DNA of 42,508 bases, from assembly GCA_016190055.1 (NCBI GenBank), contig JACPRH010000049.1:71820-114327 (forward strand). Direction: 5' to 3'. Each line of letters starts with the position of its first letter. Within the stretch, counting starts at the first letter, position 1. Below the pieces are notes generated by a model. It was not told the origin of the DNA and did not search any database. It saw only the letters and a list, made by a program, of their open reading frames with translations. The DNA comes from Nitrososphaerota archaeon. GTDB lineage: Archaea; Thermoproteota; Nitrososphaeria; Nitrososphaerales; JACPRH01. The position numbers were made by a program, and so were the translations under genes. Shown here one piece after another: positions 31,055-39,871 of the stretch.

Positions 31055-31813
31055 CTATTTAGTTCTTCTCTGCAGGATCAGGGCTGAAGCCAGAATTATT
31101 GCGGCTACGGTTGCGCTTAACGCCCAAATACTGGTTGAAGGGTCAGTGACTTTTTCGATTGATGTTATTGTGGATACCTCGGTGAATATTTCTGTGGATG
31201 TTTCGGTTATGGTCGAGGATATTGTGGTTAAGACAACATGTGTGGTTGTGACGGTGGTTGGTTTCTCAGGCGAGACCCTGAGAATGAAGGTAAGCGGTGC
31301 ATATGGGCAGTTCGTGATATCGAAAAAGTCTCCAAACTCACCTGCTAGCATCAACTCACGATCCCCAGATGGAGCGTCTTTGCTGATGTGGAAGGTTACG
31401 GTCACGTTAACCTGCCCCTTAGGCTGGAAAATGACTGAGTTCGGTTCGAATGACGCGTCAAGCCATGCTGGCGCATACTTGACAACAGGCTTCACTGCGA
31501 AGTCCCATTGCCCCGACAAAGGTTGTGAATAGGCGTACTTGAAGCTGGCCACAGACCCAGACCTGACCGTTAGTATGGTCATCGTCTGCCTGTCTACGAC
31601 TTTACTGCTGACACCTGTAAATCCTTGGAGCGATGATGCGTAAGGCCCTTCTGATACGAACTCGCCTATATTGGGTGAGCAGCCCAGAGCGTACACGTTC
31701 GGCAAAACTGAAGAAGACATTAAGGGCAACGCTACAAGAAGTAGGATAAATGCCACCGCCAATAGGATATGGCTGAAGCGTTTCTCAAATCTAGTGATGA
31801 GCGGCTGTCGCAT
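31055..31813 (-). CDS. Surface protein with NEW3-like domain and WAxGAT-variant tail
   Basis: 252 residues: ATG start, signal segment (HILLAVAFILLLVALPLM), a Cys-containing ectodomain with VIFQPKGQVNVTVTFHISKD and APSGDRELMLAGEFGDF, a Thr/Ser/Glu stalk and SIWALSATVAAIILASALIL ending QRRTK. Here the Gly of W-A-x-G-A-T is Ser. Tandem paralogue of the next gene upstream (6 nt apart); the two probably arose by duplication. Confidence 0.7.
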   Translation of the reverse strand: MRQPLITRFEKRFSHILLAVAFILLLVALPLMSSSVLPNVYALGCSPNIGEFVSEGPYASSLQGFTGVSSKVVDRQTMTILTVRSGSVASFKYAYSQPLSGQWDFAVKPVVKYAPAWLDASFEPNSVIFQPKGQVNVTVTFHISKDAPSGDRELMLAGEFGDFFDITNCPYAPLTFILRVSPEKPTTVTTTHVVLTTISSTITETSTEIFTEVSTITSIEKVTDPSTSIWALSATVAAIILASALILQRRTK

Positions 31814-31819
31814 ATCTAT

Positions 31820-32647
31820 CTATTTCACACTCCCCTTGAGGCGTCCCGATTCACGTTTCACTAAAATTATGAGTACGGAGACGATGATTACTAGCGTTGT
31901 GGCGCCTAACGCCCAAGCGAGAAAGAGGGGTTCCGCTACTCGTTCTGTCGATGTGACCGAAGTTATACGTGTAAGTGTGGTTGAGAGAACAGTTGTGGAT
32001 GTGCTGGTCAGGACTGTTATGGCAGTTGTGGTTTCGGTGGTGGTCACAGTTGCCGTCCTATCCATCCCTACTCTCAGATAGAACTCTGAATAACCAGAGG
32101 GGCAGCTAATGTTCTGTGGACTACCTGTGTCAAGCCCATCTACGGCCAGATAGAAGAGGCGCTCACCGAGGGGGGCATCGTTGCTTACCGCGAAGGTGAT
32201 CGTTACGTTAACATGCTCTACGCCTGAGCGAACAGAAACCATGGAATCAGATAAAATTCTAAGCCAAGAGGGTGCAGGCAGCGCATCTTCGAGAACTCCA
32301 CCCCGTAAAGTACCCATCATGAATACAGGCCTAACCGTCAGATTAACGGATGAGTCAGCAATAAGCCGCCTATAAGCTGCCACCACACTTGCATTGGTTC
32401 CAGGTTCAGCTTTAAAGATACTGACAGATTGAACCCCCCACATTCTGTTCCCATCGATTAGGAGCCCACCTCCCGGCACCGCATATTGACCCTCAGGCAC
32501 CCAGTAGCTCGGATCAGAAGGACAACTCAAAGCCAAAACCCTAGGCAGACCCAACGCCACAACGGAAGTAGCCATAAGAGTCAGTAACAACAGCGAGCAG
32601 ATAGCAGCAGCCGTTCTCGTAACTCTCAAACAGGCTACACACGGCAA
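31820..32647 (-). CDS. Surface protein with NEW3-like domain and WAxGAT tail (first gene)
   Basis: 275 residues. Signal segment (AICSLLLLTLMATSVVALGL), an ectodomain beginning CPSDPSYWVPEGQYAVPGGG and ending in VNVTITFAVSNDAPLGERLF, a Thr stalk, and LAWALGATTLVIIVSVLIIL ending VKRESG. It is 30% or so similar by eye to its neighbour at 31055. TTG start at 32647. First gene of the four-gene operon, so its upstream region (32648-32837) should contain the promoter; no 16-bp palindrome like those near 5-15 kb is visible there. Confidence 0.65.
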   Translation of the reverse strand: MPCVACLRVTRTAAAICSLLLLTLMATSVVALGLPRVLALSCPSDPSYWVPEGQYAVPGGGLLIDGNRMWGVQSVSIFKAEPGTNASVVAAYRRLIADSSVNLTVRPVFMMGTLRGGVLEDALPAPSWLRILSDSMVSVRSGVEHVNVTITFAVSNDAPLGERLFYLAVDGLDTGSPQNISCPSGYSEFYLRVGMDRTATVTTTETTTAITVLTSTSTTVLSTTLTRITSVTSTERVAEPLFLAWALGATTLVIIVSVLIILVKRESGRLKGSVK

Positions 32648-32837
32648 GGCTCAAGATAAGCATATCTCAACCAATATTAGGCTCCCTTAGTTAAGGAGGC
32701 ATGAAACTAGCGAGAGTGAGGCAGCATCATACCTATCTCTTGCTAGTCCTCTAGGTAGCTTGCAGACTCGGTTTCTGCTCAGAATTGTTTCGAAGCGGTT
32801 TCCTTGCTCGATTGTTACTTGTTGACGAGTTTTTCAG

Positions 32838-33095
32838 TTAGTCTTCGATTGATTTGACGCGTCTCATGCCCCAGATTACCCATACGACTCCGACAAATAG
32901 CCCTGTGAGCGGGAAGGATGCTAGGGTTACAATGATGTTCTGGAAAAAGGTGAACTCAGTTGACCAGAAAAGCGCGTAGAAGATGATGAAGGCCAGCCAC
33001 GCTGCGACTATGAAGATGGACAGAACGGTTAGTCTTCGGCTTCTCCAATCCCAAGGAATCTCATCCTCTCCCGGTTGCCCTCGATACTTCTTCAT
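32838..33095 (-). CDS. Small two-helix membrane protein
   Basis: 85 residues. Two hydrophobic helices (VLSIFIVAAWLAFIIFYALF and IIVTLASFPLTGLFVGVVWV) flanked by charged ends (KKYRGQPGEDEIPWDWRSRR; RVKSIED). Resembles the generic small membrane proteins near archaeal transporters, but no partner is adjacent. Function unknown. ATG start. Confidence 0.6.
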   Translation of the reverse strand: MKKYRGQPGEDEIPWDWRSRRLTVLSIFIVAAWLAFIIFYALFWSTEFTFFQNIIVTLASFPLTGLFVGVVWVIWGMRRVKSIED

Positions 33096-33227
33096 GCCAG
33101 ATCAGATCATTCTGCACGGATCTCAATTATAGGAATTACGCAGTCCCGCACTGTTGACATAATGTTCAACGAGTACACAAGAGATAAAAGTTAGCACCAA
33201 CACTTGCTCTTTGAAGCGAATAGGTGA

Positions 33228-33569
33228 ATGGCAAGCCAGAAGAGGCTTCTGGTAATGCTTGTTGCAATCCTAGTAATAGTTATAGGCGTAAGTCTCTCAG
33301 TCTACACATTGACCAACACAGCGCCCAATATTCGCCCTAGGCGAGTTACTATTCCAGAATATGACTGTGCAATAGGCATGCCTCCATCTGAATGCGCTCA
33401 GCTAAAGATTACATGTGGTAATGGTGTAATTGATCCAGTCGAAGACTGTAACAACTGCCCCATTGATGCAGGATGCGCATCCGGATTATTCTGCGGCAAA
33501 GTTAATGAAAGTCAGGCTTATACCTGCAATACTCAAGCAGGGCTTTGGGGAAGTCATCCAGCGGGCTAG
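33228..33569 (+). CDS. Anchored Cys-rich extracellular protein
   Basis: 113 residues: one N-terminal transmembrane helix (LVMLVAILVIVIGVSLSVYT), then a Cys-rich domain CGNGVIDPVEDCNNCPIDAG continuing CASGLFCG. The CGNGxxDPxEDC pattern is that of DUF4215/myxococcal-type repeats, which form disulphide-rich extracellular modules. ATG start with AGGTGA just upstream. Its partner is unknown; a membrane protein with an extracellular region follows 109 nt downstream. Confidence 0.65.
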   Translation: MASQKRLLVMLVAILVIVIGVSLSVYTLTNTAPNIRPRRVTIPEYDCAIGMPPSECAQLKITCGNGVIDPVEDCNNCPIDAGCASGLFCGKVNESQAYTCNTQAGLWGSHPAG

Positions 33570-33678
33570 ATTACCGCCCATTTTTCAACATAAGTACAGA
33601 CCCAAACATTCAACAGAATCGCTCGTTTCGGTGGAAACATTATAAGAGATCTACTTTGATGGCTCTGCGGAGATTTCG

Positions 33679-35355
33679 GTGAGATCGAAGGTTTATACTG
33701 CTCTTGCAATTATGCTTCTTTCAGCTCCTCTTCTGCTAGGAATTGCTCTCCCAGCTTATGGACAGGAGAATCTGAAGTATGCGTTGAACCACGAGGTTAG
33801 AGTGACTGATCACGGCTTCCTCGCAGTAAGCGAGACCGTCAACATCAAGAATGACGGAGCCTCAGCCACCGCATTACCGACCTTTGAGCTAATTTACCCT
33901 TCAATCTCGGCGGCTAACATGTCGACAGTTACGGTACAGGGACCAGTTGCCTTCACTGCGGATAAAACGTTTGCAAACGGCGCTACGACTGTGAAGGTGA
34001 CGCCTCAAGGAGGCTCACAGATACCGGCGGGCTCATCAGCGACTGTTCAAGTCAACTTATACCTGATGCGTCAGGTAGGTGTCAGCACCGGAACCGCATT
34101 CCTAGCTCTGATACCTTTGACCCCCTCGATGAACCAAGCAGCCCAAGTCAACTCCACAATAAGGCTTCAACCAGACGCTGACGTAGGCGCTCCTCCAACA
34201 GGCTTCGAAGTCAAAACCAGCTCCGACGCCAAGATCCTCAGCCGAGCAGCCCAAAACGTGGAGCCCGGTAAAGGCATAACCGAGAACATCGGATACAGCC
34301 GAAACCAAGCTAACGCGTTAGCAGTCCTAGACTTCCCGAGCGTAACCAGAATCTTCGAAATCTCTGATGACGGTAAAGTTGTGGTGCACGACGAGATCCG
34401 CGTAGTTAACCACGGCGGCGTACCGGCAACCAAGATCAAGCTGACTCTCCTCAACAAAGACGCAACCTCAGTCGACATTGTGCCGATCAGCCAGCCGCCG
34501 CTCGTCAACCGATTTACCACCAGCCTTCAGAACGGGATGCTCGACATCGCTTCAGCATACGGTGTCACGTTGAACAGAGGAGAAGAATCCGTGTTCGGCA
34601 TCGAGTACCCGCTTCCAGCTGAATACACCCGCTCCGCTGACGGCGGAGTCTCCTTCCAAGTCCCAGTGAAGCCACCGGTTGACGGCCTCGTTAACAGCCT
34701 CACATACAAGATCAGCTCATCTAGCGGGGTATCCGTAACCGGCAGCAAAGACGCAGCCTACAAGGATGCAGCACCCAGCGACAACAACCTCTTCAACTTC
34801 CACATCGGCTTAACATTCGCATGGGCATCAGGACAAATAATCCCTGTCGCCACCATCATATTTCTCATAGTGCTCGTCGCACTTCTCTCAACCAAAATCA
34901 GCTTAGGACGATCAGTCGAAGAGATCGGTGAAGCGGTTTCAGGCCTAGAAGACTTCGCAGCTATCTTTGAGGAGAAAGCCGTCGCCACCGAAGACATTCT
35001 GCGATCACTAGAAAAAACCCGTAAAGGAACAGCAAAAACAAGCTTCGCTGAAGCAAGACGAAGATTCGAGACCGTGAGAACACGAGCGGCCAGTAAACTA
35101 GGTGAAATGCGGCCAAAAATCCTCGCAGCAAGACCCTACCTCAAAAACCGGCTAGCAGACCTCACCAACAACGACAGAGAACTAAACAGAGCCGTATTTG
35201 ACCTCATCAACCTATACGAACAGTTCAGCAACGGCAAAATCCGCGAAGAAACCTTCAACAACCTATACGGCAGACACCGCAGCCGACTCGACAAAGCAAA
35301 AGACCAACTAAACGACGACGTCGAAACCATCCACGACGAAATCGAAAAATCCTAA
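33679..35355 (+). CDS. Membrane protein with tandem beta domains outside and helical cytoplasmic tail
   Basis: 558 residues: signal peptide (TALAIMLLSAPLLLGIALPA, cut after AYG), two tandem beta-rich domains with repeated openings (VRVTDHGFLAVSETVNIKND and FEISDDGKVVVHDEIRVVNH), a transmembrane helix at about 391-411 (IPVATIIFLIVLVALLSTKI), and about 145 cytoplasmic residues of charged helices likely to form a coiled coil. The repeated domain vaguely recalls ribophorin-I-like modules. A structural or scaffolding role is possible; I do not recognise the family. GTG start. Confidence 0.6.
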   Translation: MRSKVYTALAIMLLSAPLLLGIALPAYGQENLKYALNHEVRVTDHGFLAVSETVNIKNDGASATALPTFELIYPSISAANMSTVTVQGPVAFTADKTFANGATTVKVTPQGGSQIPAGSSATVQVNLYLMRQVGVSTGTAFLALIPLTPSMNQAAQVNSTIRLQPDADVGAPPTGFEVKTSSDAKILSRAAQNVEPGKGITENIGYSRNQANALAVLDFPSVTRIFEISDDGKVVVHDEIRVVNHGGVPATKIKLTLLNKDATSVDIVPISQPPLVNRFTTSLQNGMLDIASAYGVTLNRGEESVFGIEYPLPAEYTRSADGGVSFQVPVKPPVDGLVNSLTYKISSSSGVSVTGSKDAAYKDAAPSDNNLFNFHIGLTFAWASGQIIPVATIIFLIVLVALLSTKISLGRSVEEIGEAVSGLEDFAAIFEEKAVATEDILRSLEKTRKGTAKTSFAEARRRFETVRTRAASKLGEMRPKILAARPYLKNRLADLTNNDRELNRAVFDLINLYEQFSNGKIREETFNNLYGRHRSRLDKAKDQLNDDVETIHDEIEKS

Positions 35356-35782
35356 ACAAACAAACAACAAGCAAACGCACCACCTTCACCCGTAAACACT
35401 AGCGCTACAGCCAATCCACCAGCAACAAGCCAACCTGCGATACAGATACTGCAATTCAAAACAGCATGACTAGCAGATCCCCTATATTTTCAATAAGAAT
35501 TCTTGGGGGATAATCTTGCAGCCAGAAACAATGCTTTCAACAAGCGTTGCAGACCCGGAGCTTCAGTCCAAGCAGATCCAGTAGAATAACAACCAAATTT
35601 CTATGCTGCTTTCATTGCTCTATAAACGCCCCCTCTAGGCCGAGGCAGCAGGCGTAATAGTCTACTCCGTGAAGGGAAGCAAAGCAAGCCGAGTCAAGCG
35701 TCTAAAGGTAGTGTCGCAGAGCCCGGTAAAGGTGACGATCGATTAATATAATGACGGCTCGGTTGCAGAACGGCTGGGTAGA
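35356..35782. other. Intergenic region upstream of purH
   Basis: No convincing gene. A 22-codon frame starting TTG at about 35516 and an unstarted stretch at 35641-35744 (reading GVIVYSVKGSKASRVKRLKV) are open, but neither has the start and length needed to call. Confidence 0.4.
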
Positions 35783-37390
35783 TTGCCTGAAGAATTTAGG
35801 AAGGTTTCGACGGCACTCATCAGCGTATATAGAAAGCAGGGTTTAGCAGAGTTCGCAAGCAACCTTAACCGTCTCGGCGTCAATATTATCTCTACGGGAG
35901 GCACCCGTGCCACCATTGAAGGCGCAGGCATACCTGTTAAACGGTTGGAAGAAGTAGCACGGTTCCCAGAAATGCTTGACGGCCGCGTAAAGACGCTTCA
36001 ACCCGAAATACTAGCGGCAATCCTTGCTAGACGAATACCTGACCATCTGAAACAGCTTGAAAACTTCAAAATCGAGCCTATCGACATGGTGGTCTGCAAC
36101 TTCTACCCGTTTGAAGACACGATTGTGAAGCCGAACGTAACCTATGAAGACGCTATCGAGAATATTGACATCGGCGGCCCCTCGATGGTTCGAGCCGCAG
36201 CTAAGAACCATGAGTCTGTAGCGGTTGTAACGGCACCTAAGCTGTATGAGCCTATTGTTGAGGAGCTTAACAAGAACCGCGGAGCGCTCTCCGGTGAAAC
36301 TAGGCGTCGACTGGCCGAAGAGGCCTTCGGGATGGTCGCAGCCTACGATATTGCGATTTACAACGGGTTAAACAAGTTCAAAGGTGGACAAGGCTTCCCT
36401 GAGAAGTTCTATGTATCAGCCACCAAGTTTCAAGACGCCAAATACGGCGAGAACCCGAGTCAGAGAGCCGCAGTCTACAAGCTAGACGGATACACAGGAA
36501 TGCTTGACTGGCGACAAATCTTCGGCGACAGCCGATCCTTCAACAACCACCTAGACATCGGACACGCCTACGAAATCCTAGAAGGCTTCGACAATGTCGC
36601 AGCGGCCGCAACTGTGAAACACGGCAACATCAGCGGCTTCGCCTTCGCACCCACAGCCGCAGAAGCCTACCAACTAGCCCACGAATGCGACCCTCAAGCA
36701 GACTACGGAGGCGCCGCCGTCCTAAACCGCAGAGTAGACGCTGAAACCGCAAAGCTAATCGGCAAAAACACCGGCACAGAAGACAAATCAGTCTACACCG
36801 AAATCGTGATTGCACCCGGATATGATGAGGAAGCCCTGAAAATCCTAGAGGCAAAGCAGACCAAAAAGATGCGGATAATCGAAGCCACACAATCCTCAAA
36901 CTACCCGCTCGACCTACGGTTCATCCAAGGAACACTCCTCGTACAAACACCAATGGACTACCACAAAAAAATAAACGCACAAAGCCTAGAATACCCCACC
37001 AAACTCCGACCCAGCGAAGCCGACACCGCGAAACTCCTCGCAGCATGGGAAGTAGTCCGAAAAGTAGAGTCAAACGGCATCGTCATCGGAAACGGCCGAT
37101 ACGAAAACGGCCAGCTAACCCACTTCTGGACCCTAGGCGTCGGAAGCTTCAGAAAACGAAACGGAGCAACCAAAATCGCCCTCGACAACGCAGGAAACAG
37201 AGCAAAAGGAGCCATCGCAGCCTCAGACGGCTTCTTCCCATTCCCAGACAGCGTAGAACTCCTAGGACAAGCAGGCATAAAATCAGTAATCCAACCCGGC
37301 GGATCAATCAGAGACGAAGCAGTAATCGAAACCGCAAACAGACTCGAAATAGCAATCGCCATCACCCACGAACGAGCATTCAAACACTAG
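35783..37390 (+). CDS. purH: Bifunctional AICAR transformylase/IMP cyclohydrolase
   Basis: 535 residues. The N-terminal IMP cyclohydrolase (MGS-fold) part has STGGTRATIEGAGIPVKRLE, MLDGRVKTLQP and DIGGPSMVRAAAKN; the C-terminal transformylase part starts near 210 with YGENPSQRAAVY and has the catalytic Lys279-His280 (TVKHGNISGF). It makes the last two steps of purine synthesis, AICAR to FAICAR to IMP. Many archaea use PurP/PurO instead, so this bacterial-type enzyme is notable. The usual KHNNPCG motif reads KHGNISG, and KTLHP reads KTLQP. Start is a TTG; an upstream alternative cannot be excluded. Confidence 0.92.
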   Translation: MPEEFRKVSTALISVYRKQGLAEFASNLNRLGVNIISTGGTRATIEGAGIPVKRLEEVARFPEMLDGRVKTLQPEILAAILARRIPDHLKQLENFKIEPIDMVVCNFYPFEDTIVKPNVTYEDAIENIDIGGPSMVRAAAKNHESVAVVTAPKLYEPIVEELNKNRGALSGETRRRLAEEAFGMVAAYDIAIYNGLNKFKGGQGFPEKFYVSATKFQDAKYGENPSQRAAVYKLDGYTGMLDWRQIFGDSRSFNNHLDIGHAYEILEGFDNVAAAATVKHGNISGFAFAPTAAEAYQLAHECDPQADYGGAAVLNRRVDAETAKLIGKNTGTEDKSVYTEIVIAPGYDEEALKILEAKQTKKMRIIEATQSSNYPLDLRFIQGTLLVQTPMDYHKKINAQSLEYPTKLRPSEADTAKLLAAWEVVRKVESNGIVIGNGRYENGQLTHFWTLGVGSFRKRNGATKIALDNAGNRAKGAIAASDGFFPFPDSVELLGQAGIKSVIQPGGSIRDEAVIETANRLEIAIAITHERAFKH

Positions 37391-37550
37391 CTAACCCAAC
37401 AATAAACACATCTGCTCAAGCCCAAATACAACTTCGCTACGAGACAGAGAAATACAATGGCGGTGTTGGCAGTAATTCTTCAAAGAAGGAAGAGCAAGTC
37501 TGGCATCTAGTTTAAACTCGCCAATCAGCTTTATTCTAAACTGCGAGAGT

Positions 37551-37796
37551 CTATGGGAAAGGCTTTACAGAGTTTGAAGAATCGGATACTTTTCCGTCGA
37601 GCACTTTTACTTGAGAGATTAGGTGTAGGTACTGTGGGATGCAGCGGCTACACGGCTTCAGAGCCTCTTTTCCGCTGATGATTTTCGCCAAAACATCTTC
37701 TAACGTGTGAGCTTCAGCCCACTCCCAAGGCTTCGCATTCTTAGCGAGACTGCAACTCCATACATGGAACGCCTTCGCCGTTCGCTTCAGCTTCAA
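37551..37796 (-). CDS. Small Cys-containing protein
   Basis: 81 residues. Basic start, then VWSCSLAKNAKPWEWAEAHT and a KPCSRCIPQYLHL segment with a CxxC pair that could bind metal. No family recognised. ATG start; isolated, convergent with purH. The following 190 bases up to 37991 contain a TATA-like CTTTAAAC at about 37934-37941 for the Rad50 operon. Confidence 0.5.
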   Translation of the reverse strand: MKLKRTAKAFHVWSCSLAKNAKPWEWAEAHTLEDVLAKIISGKEALKPCSRCIPQYLHLISQVKVLDGKVSDSSNSVKPFP

Positions 37797-37991
37797 GAGC
37801 GGAGTAGAGCAGGACTGACCACCATTTAAAGATCACGGCACTGACTTGATAAATTAAGACTAGTTTTCCTGGAAGAGTACCCTGTCCAACCGTGATTGGG
37901 CCAATTTAATTAGACTCGTTCAGTTGAGAAACTGCTTTAAACCCCGTGGCCTAGATACTCCGCTGTTAGTCTCGGGGAGGATCGTGAAGTT

Positions 37992-38129
37992 TTGAGTAAA
38001 GTTGAGGACATGCTTCGACACAAACTCTCACCCGAGGAGTTTGAACTAGCTAAACAAATCATTGATCAACCAGTCTTTAAGATCCGAATCTTCATTCAAG
38101 AAAAGGCGGACGAGGCTGAGTCAAAGTGA
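37992..38129 (+). CDS. 45-aa ORF heading the Rad50-like/HerA/NurA operon
   Basis: TTG start: MSKVEDMLRHKLSPEEFELA, then KQIIDQPVFKIRIFIQEKAD, EAESK. It stops inside the Rad50-like start (GTGA overlap), so it is translationally coupled. Charged and mostly helical; no family recognised. Its TATA-like box is about 55 nt upstream, making it the first cistron. Confidence 0.55.
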   Translation: MSKVEDMLRHKLSPEEFELAKQIIDQPVFKIRIFIQEKADEAESK

Positions 38130-39871
38130 AGCTAAACAAAGTTGACGTTGAAGGCTTCCGCGGACTGGTAAAAGAGCAGTTCCAACTAGACGACATGACA
38201 GTTTTCCACGGCGAAATGGGCACCGGGAAGACCAGCCGCCTCCTCGCAATCCTATACGGCTTAACAGGCTTAGCACCATCCGGCGTCAACCTCGACGAAA
38301 TGATCAACGTCGACTCAGACCACATGTGGGTGAAGATCGAAGGCAACTCAAACAGCAAACCATTCACATTAGAGCGCAGCAAAAGACTGGACCGACCCTC
38401 CTCGTCTAAAACTGATTTACAGGATGCGCCTAAGATTGGCGAAGAGATTTTCATTGAGGGCCGCGAGATTTCACGCCTCTTCCTCGGCGCACCTACCGAG
38501 AAGACCTTCCGCATCGATGCGCTGCTAGGCCTCTCCAAATACAACCAGATAGCATCCGAGATCAGCACCGCGCAGATCGAGAAACGCATCGAAGAGCTCA
38601 AGCGGATCCAGAAAGACGTGGCGCAGGCCTCGACCGTCAAAGAGAAGCTAAGCAAAGCCGAGTCAGATCTAGTCAGACTCACTGAGGAGCGCAGCAAAGT
38701 AAGAGAAGAACTAGACCGAGACGCCGACCGATACCAGCGAGCTGAAGACAACAAGCGGAGAATAGAGGAGCAGGAGAAGAGAAACTCTGAGGTTAGAAGC
38801 AAACAAACCCTGATTAAAAGCTACGAGGAACAACTCATCGTTCTCCCACAACCTTCACCGGAGCTTGAAGAAAACTTCGGAGAACTTGAGAAACGCTACG
38901 AAGCCCTCCAGAGAAGAGCAACCTACATCGAAGCCGTAATGCAAACCCTCGATATAGACGGAAAAAGAATCAATGAGATAGCCACCTGCCCAGTCTGCGG
39001 CGCCCTCATCTCCTCCAATGCCCTACAAAAATTCCAACACCACGACGAAGAATACCGCCACATCATCGGCGAAGTCACCCAACTCGAAGTAGACATAGGC
39101 TCAAAACGGCAAGCACTAGAAGAATCCAAGAGAAGCCGCGGAAAACGCGAAATGCTTCAAGCCGAACTACAACGTCTCAAAACCGACCTCAACCGAATCT
39201 CAACCGGATCACCCGTACAACCCGGTGAGTTGAAGGAGGCTGAAGACGTTTTGAAGCGGCAGGAAGAGCTGAGCCGCAAAGCCCGCGAGCTCGACATCCG
39301 GGTAAGAAGCTTAGAGGAGCAGGTGGAGGCTTACCGCGCACTGTTCAACCAAATCGGACGCATGACCGTGGCCGAGGTTGACGCGAAAATCCAGAAGCTA
39401 ACCAAGCTGAAGGAGAGCCTCCAGAAAATCAAGGTTACACTGGTCGAGACGCTGAGCGAAGCCCGCTCCAGCCAGCTCGACAACCTGCGATCTTCTTTCA
39501 AAACAACCTTCCGAAGAATCTATCCGTACCAGAGGCTGAAAGACATCGACATCGAAACTGTCTCAGTGAGAGGAAGAGACACTATCCAAGTGAAGGGGTT
39601 GGCTGGCGGCCGCTGGATCCGCTCCAACCAGATGAGCACCGGTGAAAACGTCGCGGTCAGCTTCGCACTTCTATTCGCAGCAAACCAGCTTGAAGCCGCG
39701 CCCATACTTCTACTCGACGAGCCTGAGGAGGGACTGGATGAGAACGGTGTCCAAGGCCTCGCAGACATCCTCAACACCCTGAAGACAACCACCCAAATGA
39801 TAGTCGCTACAAGAAACACCCAACTAACCCGATTACTAAGTCCCGAGCCGGAGGAGACGGCCGTCGCATGA
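38126..39871 (+). CDS. Short Rad50/SMC-like ATPase with zinc hook
   Basis: 581 residues; true Rad50 is about 850-900. It has the N-terminal Walker A GEMGTGKT (residues 29-36), a shortened coiled coil, a CPVCG zinc-hook motif (Cys288, Cys291) at its middle, an ABC signature MSTGENVAVSFALLFA (about 503) and Walker B LLLDEPEEGLDE. Rad50-type ATPases hold DNA ends and gate the nuclease; the short coils reduce the reach between heads. No mre11 gene is in the window; the linked nuclease is NurA. GTG start overlapping the 45-aa ORF; its stop overlaps herA as ATGA. Confidence 0.8.
   Translation: MKLNKVDVEGFRGLVKEQFQLDDMTVFHGEMGTGKTSRLLAILYGLTGLAPSGVNLDEMINVDSDHMWVKIEGNSNSKPFTLERSKRLDRPSSSKTDLQDAPKIGEEIFIEGREISRLFLGAPTEKTFRIDALLGLSKYNQIASEISTAQIEKRIEELKRIQKDVAQASTVKEKLSKAESDLVRLTEERSKVREELDRDADRYQRAEDNKRRIEEQEKRNSEVRSKQTLIKSYEEQLIVLPQPSPELEENFGELEKRYEALQRRATYIEAVMQTLDIDGKRINEIATCPVCGALISSNALQKFQHHDEEYRHIIGEVTQLEVDIGSKRQALEESKRSRGKREMLQAELQRLKTDLNRISTGSPVQPGELKEAEDVLKRQEELSRKARELDIRVRSLEEQVEAYRALFNQIGRMTVAEVDAKIQKLTKLKESLQKIKVTLVETLSEARSSQLDNLRSSFKTTFRRIYPYQRLKDIDIETVSVRGRDTIQVKGLAGGRWIRSNQMSTGENVAVSFALLFAANQLEAAPILLLDEPEEGLDENGVQGLADILNTLKTTTQMIVATRNTQLTRLLSPEPEETAVA

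Noticed and set aside
37045-37515. 156-codon Arg/Lys-rich frame overlapping the end of purH.
   Set aside because: Composition follows from reading purH out of frame; no independent start signal.
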